Assembly (NCBI GenBank): GCA_001766655.1
Contig: MJCC01000008.1
Location: 195,491-259,490, forward strand
DNA from: Phytomonas francai
Lineage: Eukaryota; Euglenozoa; Kinetoplastea; Trypanosomatida; Trypanosomatidae
Reading direction: 5' to 3'
Length of the DNA: 64,000 nucleotides
Positions 56,107 through 64,000 of the stretch are shown one piece after another. The position numbers were made by a program, and so were the translations under genes. Position 1 is the stretch's first letter, and each line of letters starts with the position of its first letter. The notes beneath the pieces were generated by a model, which ran no database searches, had not been told where the DNA came from, and worked only from the letters and a program-made list of their open reading frames with translations.

Positions 56107-58686
56107 ATGCGGGCACCGGTTGCGGGTCGGCGTAGTGGCAAAGCGCTCGCTCCTGCAACTTTTAGATTAGGAGAGTCTTCGGATGCTCATCCAACGCCGA
56201 CGGGTACCTTTGAAAGCGATGTCTTCACATCGGATGTCGTCCCAGCATTACCCAAGCAGGTGGGAGACCCAGAGCGGCAGGGAGGCGGAAAGGCACATCC
56301 GGTTGGCGGACCTACCGTTTCCGTCGAAGGGTTATCTATGGTATCACGTCAGCCAGAAGGGGCTATTCCATCGTTTTTATTGGACATGGAGGACGCCAGC
56401 GATGCTCAGGGGGGATTTGCGGCGGGCTTACGGGGGACAGCTGCGGGTCCTGCACATGTGGCCACCACTGGGCCTGCATTTCCTTCAGCTACCACGGTAG
56501 CGCCTCGAGAGTCGAACCGCCCAGGGGTTTTAAGCAATCTTAGCGCAGAAGGTGATAACTGGTCTATGCCGGAACCTTTGCACAAGGCAAATGCTCGGGA
56601 GGACGAGGCTGCACGGCAAGTCTCTCTTAGAAAGCAGCGGCAGGACCTTCAGTCAGAGTTGTCGACCGTCAACGACGCGCTTCGTGCCTCGCAGGCGAAT
56701 CTAGACGCACTGAATAATGGGACCCACAGCTTATGCCTCGAGGTGGAAGCCCTAGAGAAGGAGAAACAAAGCCTTCTGCAGGAACACGTTGAGATGTGCA
56801 AGAGCAGGAGCGAGGTCGAAGAGAAGAAATGTGCCGTGCAGAACAATCGGATTCAGGAGAAGGAGATCGAAGCCAAAGCGGGTTTAGAAGAATTTTCCGC
56901 TAAACTGCACAGTGAGTATCATAGGGAACTGAGGTGCCTTCAGAACGAGTTCACAGAGCGTGAGCAGCGGCTTCAGTCCATTCGGCGGGACCTTGATGAG
57001 AAGAAAGCTCACATGCTGTCCTCACCACATGAAACCGCTATTCAGCAGCTTGGGGGTGCCCTTCTCCGCCTGGTGGAAGGCATCAAATCTGAGTTCGCAT
57101 ACTGGGTTAGGCCGCTGTTGCGGGAAAGCATTGCGACTAATATTACCTCCGCCAATCAGCAGCGGTGTGATATATTCCGCAAGGATCGCGACAATCGCAA
57201 GGAGGCCCTTCACGCCTACCGCGACGGCCAAGTTCAACGGTTTAGGGAATTTCAGGACCGTCATCGCGCGCAGATGCGGCGGCGCCGCGACACTGCATTC
57301 GGGGAGCTTCGTCAGCAGTGGCAAAGCGACCAAAACGCGCGCTGGCTCGCGAGTCAACGAAGACTGGCCGCCCATCGCGTGCAAATTGAGGCCCAAACGC
57401 AACGCGTGCGTCAGGCGGCAGAGGAAAATATCGTGAGGCTGCGGGAACAGGGACAGCGCAGTGTTGACGCCCTTCAGGAGGCCTATCGGGCTAAAGAGCT
57501 ACAGCTTGAGAAATCCCTCGAAGGGGATTTTCAGAACTTTGTCGAGCGTGCAGAAGCGGAGAAGCACTCTATGATCAGCGGGCGTAAGCTCATTCGTTCC
57601 TCGTATGACAAGGTCCATTTCACGGGGAGTGGGGCTGTCACTTCAAGCGGGGCATCATCGGGACTTGAGGAATTTAAATCCTCATTGGGGCGGATTCGAT
57701 CCCAGGTAGATCAAATAAGGTTTTCTGCCATTGCCGAGGTTCATATGCTGAAGGTTTCTTCTAACGAGGGGGATGCCCGTGATCGTGCGAAGTGGGGTGG
57801 GCTGGAGATGTCTCTCGGTTCCGATCCGGCATGCTCTCTTACGAAGCAACTCAACCGCCACGAGAGCAACATGCGGCCCTCACTGATGAAAATGCACAGC
57901 ACTATCACTGAAATGCAGCATGCTCTTAACACATTTAGCTCAGCCTTGCAAAGTAGGCAACTTCAGTTGGGCACCCTACATGACGAAGTCGTCTCCGCAA
58001 AGCGAGTTTGGGATGAGGATATCCAACGACGACTCTCGAGCTCTTTCCTTCTCGGCGGCGATCGCGATCGGCAGCAGCCGGACTTGCCGTTTGCCGAGGA
58101 TCTGGTTCGTGAGGTCTTATCGCATCTGCGAGCAAGACTCGAGATGCTTATGCTGCGGCAGAGCCAACTGAAATGTGCACGCCAGGAGCACTTAGGAAAG
58201 CTATCATCGCAGTTAACACAAGTGCAGGCAGAAAAAGATAGCAGCAACACTGTGCTGTGCTCGGTTCTTGAGCTCTATGACAAGCTTGGTCAGACTTCTG
58301 GAGATATAGAAGTGCGTCGTCGTCGGGTGGAAGTCTCTGAAGCCGACTTGGTAAAAGCTCGAGAGCAACTGGAAAAGGAGCACGTTGAACTCACCATGAA
58401 ATTTAAACAATTAGAAAACTTCGCCTATAGACTTCACAAGCGGTCTAAGATGCTCCGAACAGTCAAACAGGGCGTTGCCTCACATCCAATACCCTATACT
58501 GGAAAGGGCTTGATAGAGATGAGGGGGCCACTATTGACTTATTCTACACAAGGGCACGCGATACTGCCGCAAAAGGTAGCCCTATCCAGTTCGTCTGAAA
58601 TTATGGAGGGGGAGGAGAAGGCTTGCAACTCATTATCGACAGATTTATCATCGCCTTTGCTTGCACCTGCGATGCCATCCAGCTAG
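56107..58686 (+). CDS. Coiled-coil protein of unknown function, basal-body type
   Basis: 859 residues from ATG 56107. Residues 1-150 are disordered and basic at the start (MRAPVAGRRSGKALAP); a GAIPSFLLDMEDASD motif lies near 86-100. Coiled coil runs from about 165 to 500 (LRKQRQDLQSELSTVNDALR, then CAVQNNRIQEKEIEAKAGLE), including an Arg/Gln-rich heptad zone (EFQDRHRAQMRRRRDTAFGE). A second coil lies at about 580-790. The plan (short PSFL-type motif, then long coils) is like Fas-binding factor 1, a transition-fibre protein, but the sequence match is weak. No catalytic motif or membrane span. Confidence 0.6.
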   Translation: MRAPVAGRRSGKALAPATFRLGESSDAHPTPTGTFESDVFTSDVVPALPKQVGDPERQGGGKAHPVGGPTVSVEGLSMVSRQPEGAIPSFLLDMEDASDAQGGFAAGLRGTAAGPAHVATTGPAFPSATTVAPRESNRPGVLSNLSAEGDNWSMPEPLHKANAREDEAARQVSLRKQRQDLQSELSTVNDALRASQANLDALNNGTHSLCLEVEALEKEKQSLLQEHVEMCKSRSEVEEKKCAVQNNRIQEKEIEAKAGLEEFSAKLHSEYHRELRCLQNEFTEREQRLQSIRRDLDEKKAHMLSSPHETAIQQLGGALLRLVEGIKSEFAYWVRPLLRESIATNITSANQQRCDIFRKDRDNRKEALHAYRDGQVQRFREFQDRHRAQMRRRRDTAFGELRQQWQSDQNARWLASQRRLAAHRVQIEAQTQRVRQAAEENIVRLREQGQRSVDALQEAYRAKELQLEKSLEGDFQNFVERAEAEKHSMISGRKLIRSSYDKVHFTGSGAVTSSGASSGLEEFKSSLGRIRSQVDQIRFSAIAEVHMLKVSSNEGDARDRAKWGGLEMSLGSDPACSLTKQLNRHESNMRPSLMKMHSTITEMQHALNTFSSALQSRQLQLGTLHDEVVSAKRVWDEDIQRRLSSSFLLGGDRDRQQPDLPFAEDLVREVLSHLRARLEMLMLRQSQLKCARQEHLGKLSSQLTQVQAEKDSSNTVLCSVLELYDKLGQTSGDIEVRRRRVEVSEADLVKAREQLEKEHVELTMKFKQLENFAYRLHKRSKMLRTVKQGVASHPIPYTGKGLIEMRGPLLTYSTQGHAILPQKVALSSSSEIMEGEEKACNSLSTDLSSPLLAPAMPSS

Positions 58687-58816
58687 CTGGGCATCTTCTC
58701 TTCCTGGTCGAGGTTTTCAGCACTTCGAATCTACGAAAAAAAGTGTTGCCCTAGTTCAAGAGAGGTTTTGAATTTCATAAAAGCCTTAACGGTTTTGCTC
58801 TAAGCCTTGAACGTCA

Positions 58817-58867
58817 CTTCTTTTTCTCTTCTTCCTTTTTGTTTTTTTAAACGATTTCATGCGTCAG
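58817..58867 (+). promoter_or_regulatory. Trans-splice acceptor that removes an upstream ATG
   Basis: A strong C/T tract (58817-58847) is followed by its first AG at 58866-58867, after the in-frame ATG at 58859. If this AG is used, the mRNA lacks that ATG, and the first in-frame ATG is 58982. Confidence 0.6.
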
Positions 58868-58981
58868 ACCTCAACAAGCTTACATTTCGACCTTACTAAT
58901 TCAATTGATTTACAGGTCTGCTTACTGCCAGTTTTTAGTTCTTGTACAGCTATATTAGCCCTAGCACTCTTAGCTTACCAT

Positions 58982-60946
58982 ATGCTCTCGCTCGAATTTA
59001 CTATGCACTGCCTCTCATGCAGCGCAACGACCTTCGCTTCGCTTTTCGAACCTGATCACAGAGGCCGCTCGATCCCTGAGACATCCTCCTTTGCGTGTGT
59101 TTGGGCGTGCGTGCCGCGTGCGGGTCATCGTGAGCTCAACCCAGTTCATATTGAGCAAGAGGGAAGTACAAGAAAATCCTACTTTAAGGCTTCTGGATCG
59201 CACATGGTTCTGGACTTTTCTGGAGACACCGCTGCCTTCTGTGTTATGAACAGCGATGTGGTCATGTTTCAGCTTCGTCCGCTGACGTATAGGTTGGGCA
59301 GCGCCCCAGTACTGGCAAAGGGGACACTGGATCCTGTTCTTTATACGGATAAGCCTAGGTTGAACTACCTCATTAGCCTGCGCGATGCCTCAGATCAGGT
59401 GCTAGGAACGCTTTCGCTTTCGTTAAAAGTCGAGATAGGCAATGATTCAAATGCGATGAAGTCACTCATGACGCATAATCAAGATGATCGACACTCGCTT
59501 CGGCTATTCGGCGGGAATTCTCCGGGGTTGGTCGACCCCAATTCGTCGTCCCATAATCGGTCGCATTGCTCTGTATCCATTGGTAACTCTGGGGGTCAGC
59601 TCATGGCCTACACAAATGGTGAAGAAGGAGTGGAACCGCAGAACCTTGAGCTGACTCTTGAACACGTCATATTAGAGTCTGATTTTACCGATTCTGGTCG
59701 CGCATCACCATTTGTGCAAAAGGCAGAGTACTGCTTAAAAATGGAATACGACACTATCACGTACACAACCAGCCCCGTAGTTTGCGGTGCATCCGGAGAA
59801 GTTGATTTTCTACGACAGAAGATATACGTCACGTTGTTGCCTCGTGGTGGTGAGAAGTTGCGATTCTCGCTTTGGGAAAACGGCAGGCAGGTATCGGGAT
59901 TTTTGATTGATCCGACAAAGCTGCGCGTGGATGCGGTGCGGCCGATGGAGTACACGGTGCCTTTCCGTTATCACCCCACGAATCAGGGTGCTGCTCTTGC
60001 CTTTACGATTCGTAAAGCGGTGAGCGTCGGGGCAAAGGCGACGCGGGGATCCTTGACGTCCTCTGGGCAGGCTCCACAAACCGACATGGATACGCCTCTT
60101 TTTTCGAGATCGCGTGGGGATAATGTCCCTGAATCATCCAGCCCAGGCGTGCTCAAGAGAGCGGTTGGGAGCAGGGTATCACGCCCAGGAAATTCGACAT
60201 CACCTAAGGCATTATGGGGAACTTTCGAAAACGGAACTGGGAGAAAGGTTGAGGTGAATTCAGGTATCCAGCAAAACGCAGTGGCCTCCTCTGCGCTATC
60301 TTCTGATGTAGAGGATCCGAAAGGGCGGAGCCGTCAGGGGTGGCGTTCAGCCGCTGTAGGCGCGAAGCGCTCCGCATTCGCCTCCAAGGGTGTCGCTCCT
60401 CAATCGATGGCATCCGCGGGTTCTTCTCGTCTGAACTCGGTCGAGAGGGGCCGGGGCTCCCCTGGTCTGCGGGGCGCGAGTGGAGCGTTATCGATCGACA
60501 TAGAGAACTCCATGGGGCAGTTTCCGCAAGGTTTCCGTAAGAGGACGCCTCTGCGGCGTGAGCTCGTGAAGCCTGACGCGTCCGAGGCCGCGACAAGCGA
60601 GCTCGAGGCTGTCCTCTACGACGTGGTGAATCGTATCGAGCAGCGGCGGATCTGTGCGGCGAAACGGTACGGCTCCTCGCTGAGCGATGACTGGCGGGCG
60701 TGGAATGCGGAGATGGCGGGGCGGCGTGGAAGCGTCCAGCGGCTGTTTTCGCCCTTGGTAAGCAGTAGGGCCCACAACAGCCGTGCGGGATCGGTGCGCT
60801 CACGAGCCTCCTCCCGGACGTCGGCCTCGGTGGCGAGGGCGCCCTTCGCCAATCGCCCTGCGGGGGATCCCCACGAGCAGGGTCATTCGGCCTCGAGCCG
60901 TTACTTAAACAGCATGTCAAGAAGTCGACTATCGTCTATCTGGTGA
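58982..60946 (+). CDS. C2-like beta-sandwich protein with long disordered tail, function unknown
   Basis: 654 residues from ATG 58982; the longest ORF begins at 58859 and would add 41 residues, part hydrophobic, but that ATG lies upstream of the likely splice site. Residues about 55-290 (counted from 58982) are rich in beta strands: SGSHMVLDFSGDTAAFCV, then LTYRLGSAPVLAKGTLDPVL, LNYLISLRDASDQVLGTL, and FLRQKIYVTLLPRGGEKL. This is the pattern of C2-type domains in ciliary/centriolar proteins. The rest is Ser/Arg/Gly-rich. No catalytic or calcium-ligand motif can be identified. The tail contains one conserved-looking helix near ELEAVLYDVVNRIEQRRICA. Confidence 0.55.
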   Translation: MLSLEFTMHCLSCSATTFASLFEPDHRGRSIPETSSFACVWACVPRAGHRELNPVHIEQEGSTRKSYFKASGSHMVLDFSGDTAAFCVMNSDVVMFQLRPLTYRLGSAPVLAKGTLDPVLYTDKPRLNYLISLRDASDQVLGTLSLSLKVEIGNDSNAMKSLMTHNQDDRHSLRLFGGNSPGLVDPNSSSHNRSHCSVSIGNSGGQLMAYTNGEEGVEPQNLELTLEHVILESDFTDSGRASPFVQKAEYCLKMEYDTITYTTSPVVCGASGEVDFLRQKIYVTLLPRGGEKLRFSLWENGRQVSGFLIDPTKLRVDAVRPMEYTVPFRYHPTNQGAALAFTIRKAVSVGAKATRGSLTSSGQAPQTDMDTPLFSRSRGDNVPESSSPGVLKRAVGSRVSRPGNSTSPKALWGTFENGTGRKVEVNSGIQQNAVASSALSSDVEDPKGRSRQGWRSAAVGAKRSAFASKGVAPQSMASAGSSRLNSVERGRGSPGLRGASGALSIDIENSMGQFPQGFRKRTPLRRELVKPDASEAATSELEAVLYDVVNRIEQRRICAAKRYGSSLSDDWRAWNAEMAGRRGSVQRLFSPLVSSRAHNSRAGSVRSRASSRTSASVARAPFANRPAGDPHEQGHSASSRYLNSMSRSRLSSIW

Positions 60947-61040
60947 GATCGCTCTTCCCATTGTCTTTTTTCCTTCCTACAGCGCAAGAGACAAACAGCT
61001 TACTGGGCTAGTGTGTCTACAGGAGCAGGAGGATTCCAGT

Positions 61041-61064
61041 TTGTTGTTGTTGTTGTTGTTGTTG
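61041..61064. repeat. (TTG)n microsatellite
   Basis: Eight TTG units in the long spacer. Confidence 0.9.
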
Positions 61065-61739
61065 ACTGCGCATCAAGGCCAAGAGATCCTAGAATACTGC
61101 TGATCGCACTCCACGAGTTAGAAACGAAAAAAAGAGGGGGTAGGGTCTAAGGAAGGGCGTGTAATCAACTCTTCTATGTGCTGGAAAGGTCTATCTTTCC
61201 CAACTCTTTGCATTTGCCTTGTGTGGGCTTTTGGTTCATGCTTGATTAGAATCTTTTGATTTTTGGTGCCCGAGGCGGTTAGTCAGGGCTTTTTCGATTA
61301 GATGTCGTGATGTTTTTTTTTCTATATCGCAAATTGATTAGGGATTATAGTAGAGTAATTTTTAACGGAAGCCTAGGGAAAATTACTGTTTGCGCATCCA
61401 CTCCTTCATATTCTATATCGTGCATGATAGAGAAGTAGATGAAAGGGAAGCTTCGATTTTTATTGTTCGCTGAACCCATTCCTGCCGAATCCAGGATGGT
61501 GAGATGTGAAAAAGAATTCCTAGTGGAGAAACTCATAGTGGTTCCCTTGTTTATTTAATTTCTAATTTCGAATATGTCCTCTGGATCTATTTTCAGTGTT
61601 GTGACCATCCCTCTTTTCCTGATGGCTTGTCTGTTATAATTACTTCACCTTTTTTCAAGAGTGGTCATTTTTCGGGATCGTGGGATGTTTTTTAGGGGTT
61701 TCCTTCTATTCAGAAACAGCAACAACAACTGAAAGCGGT

Positions 61740-61744
<5 letters not shown>

Positions 61745-61771
<27 letters not shown>
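61745..61771. repeat. (TA)n microsatellite
   Basis: About 13 TA units. Confidence 0.9.
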
Positions 61772-61817
61772 CGTGCCTTTTCCCCACCACCCAACGTCGT
61801 TGTGCAACGAGACTTTC

Positions 61818-61842
61818 TCAGTGTTCGCGCAGTGAACACTGA
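61818..61842. repeat. Short perfect inverted repeat
   Basis: TCAGTGTTC and GAACACTGA are exact reverse complements around a 7-base loop, GC-richer than its surroundings. Confidence 0.7.
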
Positions 61843-62263
61843 TATAAATGTCGCCTTCACATCCGCACAATACACACTTATTTTCATTTTATGATAGATG
61901 TACGAATTAAGTGTGCATGATATCAGAGCAAGTTTTGTTATCCTGTCCTATAATTTTATTTTGTGCTACTCTTGTTCCCACTTTAACCCAATGTCGGATT
62001 CTTAGAAATGGGCATACAGGGGTATCACAATAGTAAAGCAATGAATTTTTTTCGCTTTAATTATTGTGTACTTTTTACAAACCTTTACTGATTTCGATTA
62101 GAAAGATTGATTGTGTGTGTGTTAGATTAGCAAATTTAATGGATTCGTATCCGAAGGGTTATTCTACTATGTATGTTTTCTGCTAGCGTGATGCGCTTAT
62201 TTTAACTGGAAAATAACAGTATCTCTTAACCCTTTTTCTTTATCACTTTTTTCTAAAAAAGCA

Positions 62264-62264
62264 G

Positions 62265-62334
<70 letters not shown>
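62264..62334. repeat. Compound (CA)n(TA)n microsatellite
   Basis: About 13 CA units run into about 18 AT units with one GTAT interruption. Confidence 0.92.
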
Positions 62335-62371
62335 GCACGTCAGACCGCGATATTATAGGTTAATAGTTTCT

Positions 62372-62393
62372 GATTTCTTTTCACCTCTTTTAG
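62372..62393 (+). promoter_or_regulatory. Trans-splice acceptor for the last gene
   Basis: A pyrimidine-rich run ends in cttttag, AG at 62392-62393, with no ATG before 62453. Confidence 0.6.
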
Positions 62394-62452
62394 TCTAGAA
62401 TTTAGAAACGTTAAAATATAAAATAGAGCGAGAGAGTGAGATCTCTTAAAAT

Positions 62453-64000
62453 ATGTGTTTGTACCCACCAAACAAGCGTAATTGGCGTCTCTATTACCTC
62501 CTCGAGCTTGATGATTCCGTTACGGCCAAACAGGTGAAGTGGAGCTTCCGTAGGGTCACGCTGCGTAGTCGCTACCAACAGGCCTATTTTGTGCTCTACA
62601 GCCGTGCGCGAAAGCATCTGTACGACGCTGTCGGCGAGGATGTGTACGGATTCATTGTGAGTGGTGCATGGGGGCCACTCATCTCGATCCTCGGCGCGAC
62701 CGGCTCCATTATCATCTACTGCATAACCATGTTCATTCAGGTAGCGCTGCTCGCAATCTTTTTCGTGTTCCTCGCGGTGAAGGTCGAGAACATGATGACC
62801 CTGGGATGGAATCATGTGATCGTTCCCCTTATCATCTTCGTCATGATTACGAACTTTTTCACGTTTCTCTCTATTCTTGTCAACTTGACTAGCTCGAAGA
62901 GTTATAAAGAGGAGATGAGATTTGTTGATCGCATTTCACCCGTTGGGAATTGCCTCGCGTCGGTGTGCTACTCTTGCCTACCCTTTCTGATAAGCTCTGC
63001 TCTGACGAAATCCCATGATAGGGGGGTTGGGCATTACATGGGGTACATGTACATGCCTATTTTAGGGGATATCTTTTACTATTCGACCTCATTGATTTGG
63101 CGTTGGCCGAGCCGCACTCGTCTTCAGATGCAGATCGATGATAGCCGAAGAAGGTTGGCGATTTGCTACGGTATTTTTCTAATGGCCTTCCTTCACATGG
63201 GCTGTGGGATTGCGCAGTGGGTCATGCTAGGGCAGAAGTTAGATAGGAAGTCGAGTCATTCGTGGTATGTAGTCTTTATTCCTTTTTGCGTTCGCGCCGG
63301 CCTTCGCGTGGTGGAGGCCCTGCTGCGTAGCCTGATGCGGTACGCCATGAGCGTTCGAAACCGGGCCGGTATCGCCTTTGACGTTATTGGCTCGTTCTTT
63401 AGTAACGGCATCCTGCTCATCTCCCTTTATTTCTTCGCGGTCTTTCTCGAGCAAGATGGGTTTCCGTACTCCTTTTTCTTTATTTTGATTCCCGTTTACG
63501 CGACGCTGGGCTACGGGCTCATCGGCCTCGCGCTGACGATGCTCCTGCTCCTGAGGCGGGTCGCGCGGCAGAAGGCGGCGGAGCGTAAGGCCGAGCGGCT
63601 GTGGATTCCGTCCGACGAAAAGAGCACGGATACTCTTGTCGTTAAGAAGGCCGTGGACCCTACTGAGAGCGGGGCCATTTCCTCCACTACTTCGCCCTAC
63701 GCCACGGGCCCTGTTCTCGGGAGCGATAGAAAAAGCAAAGACGCAAGGGAAGAGGAGAGGGTGAATGAGGGAGGGGAAGAGGAAAAGGAAAGAGGAAGGC
63801 TGGGGGAGTCGGTCTGGTCGACGCCATACGGCCTGAAGGGCGGGGAGCGGAGGTCGCCCTCGCTCAACCGCAGCGCGCGGGCCGGGACCCCGCCCTCGCG
63901 GCGCTCCGCCGTCCACAGGGACCCCTTCCTCGAGCCCACCTCCCCCACCGATGTGGAGGAGAGGTACTACACGAGCGAGGGGAGGTCGGACCCCTATACG
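62453..64000 (+). CDS. Multi-pass membrane protein, TMEM185-like, 3' end cut
   Basis: 516 codons are open from ATG 62453 to the window end with no stop. About eight or nine hydrophobic segments lie in residues 75-375. Two of them share a pattern, FFVFLAVKVENMMTLGWNHV then IVPLII, and MLGQKLDRKSSHSWYVVFIP: a hydrophobic run, L-K-x-D/E, then W-x-x-V-x-x-P. This is the repeated motif of the TMEM185 family (LKLDG...W..VF.PLW). After residue 385 the tail is long, basic and acidic in blocks and GC-rich (63840-63960). Function in the family is unknown. The N-terminal 70 residues are basic, with no signal peptide. Confidence 0.7.
   Translation, partial: MCLYPPNKRNWRLYYLLELDDSVTAKQVKWSFRRVTLRSRYQQAYFVLYSRARKHLYDAVGEDVYGFIVSGAWGPLISILGATGSIIIYCITMFIQVALLAIFFVFLAVKVENMMTLGWNHVIVPLIIFVMITNFFTFLSILVNLTSSKSYKEEMRFVDRISPVGNCLASVCYSCLPFLISSALTKSHDRGVGHYMGYMYMPILGDIFYYSTSLIWRWPSRTRLQMQIDDSRRRLAICYGIFLMAFLHMGCGIAQWVMLGQKLDRKSSHSWYVVFIPFCVRAGLRVVEALLRSLMRYAMSVRNRAGIAFDVIGSFFSNGILLISLYFFAVFLEQDGFPYSFFFILIPVYATLGYGLIGLALTMLLLLRRVARQKAAERKAERLWIPSDEKSTDTLVVKKAVDPTESGAISSTTSPYATGPVLGSDRKSKDAREEERVNEGGEEEKERGRLGESVWSTPYGLKGGERRSPSLNRSARAGTPPSRRSAVHRDPFLEPTSPTDVEERYYTSEGRSDPYT

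Larger units (their letters stand above)
60947..62452. other. Long spacer with several microsatellites and a hairpin
   Basis: 1.5 kb without a gene-like ORF. It holds a TTG repeat (61041-61064), TA repeat (61745-61771), a 9-bp hairpin (61818-61842), a CA/TA compound repeat (62264-62334), and the splice acceptor of the last gene. Confidence 0.55.

Noticed and set aside
1..64000. CRISPR arrays, insertion sequences, prophage, bacterial operons
   Set aside because: None fit the organism type and no repeats of that kind are seen; the repeats present are simple microsatellites.

Overview
The window is nuclear DNA of a trypanosomatid (kinetoplastid flagellate). About 29 protein genes lie head to tail on the + strand with no convincing minus-strand gene. 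No cis-spliced gene is needed except one possible case near 37.3 kb. AT-rich spacers hold long polypyrimidine tracts followed by AG, as expected for trans-splicing in a polycistronic transcription unit. Several proteins have kinetoplastid-type form: a trypanosomatid hexose-transporter end, Rab23, the AK9-like flagellar giant and a short eIF4G. UAA, UAG and UGA all act as stops, so the stop-reassigned Blastocrithidia code is excluded. I cannot name the genus. Spacers are rich in TA, CA, TTG and CTAT microsatellites.

Layout. 0-5.5 kb: 3' end of a hexose transporter, a type II DnaJ, Rab23, then a long spacer holding what looks like a decayed receptor gene. 5.5-17 kb: a large Ser-rich coiled-coil protein, Vps54 (GARP tether), and a mitochondrial-looking protein related to the trifunctional-enzyme alpha subunit. 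17-28 kb: small conserved genes: an unknown, an Apd1-like [2Fe-2S] protein ending in a CaaX box, a Nup50-type Ran-binding nucleoporin, a Fis1-like tail-anchored protein, a basic mitochondrial-type protein, an unknown with a very GC-rich 5' block, the tRNA thiolase CTU1, a SelK-like protein and a centrin. 28-37 kb: CNOT10, an ADCK2-like UbiB kinase and two tandem TBC RabGAPs. 37-45 kb: an ORF without an ATG, an eIF4G-family protein, a probable mitochondrial protein and a COG2-like tether. 45-64 kb: a 2,196-residue AK9-like protein, an OTU1-type deubiquitinase, a BBOF1-like coiled-coil protein, another basal-body-type coiled-coil protein, a C2-like protein, and a multi-pass membrane protein cut by the window end.

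The genes are not an operon in function, since trypanosomatid arrays are co-transcribed regardless of role. Two themes recur: Golgi/endosome traffic (Rab23, Vps54, COG2, two TBC GAPs) and the flagellum/basal body (Rab23, centrin, AK9-like, BBOF1-like). Several candidate starts in the longest ORFs are TTG or GTG; I moved them to the first ATG after a plausible splice acceptor. All family names come from reading the protein by eye; no database search was run.
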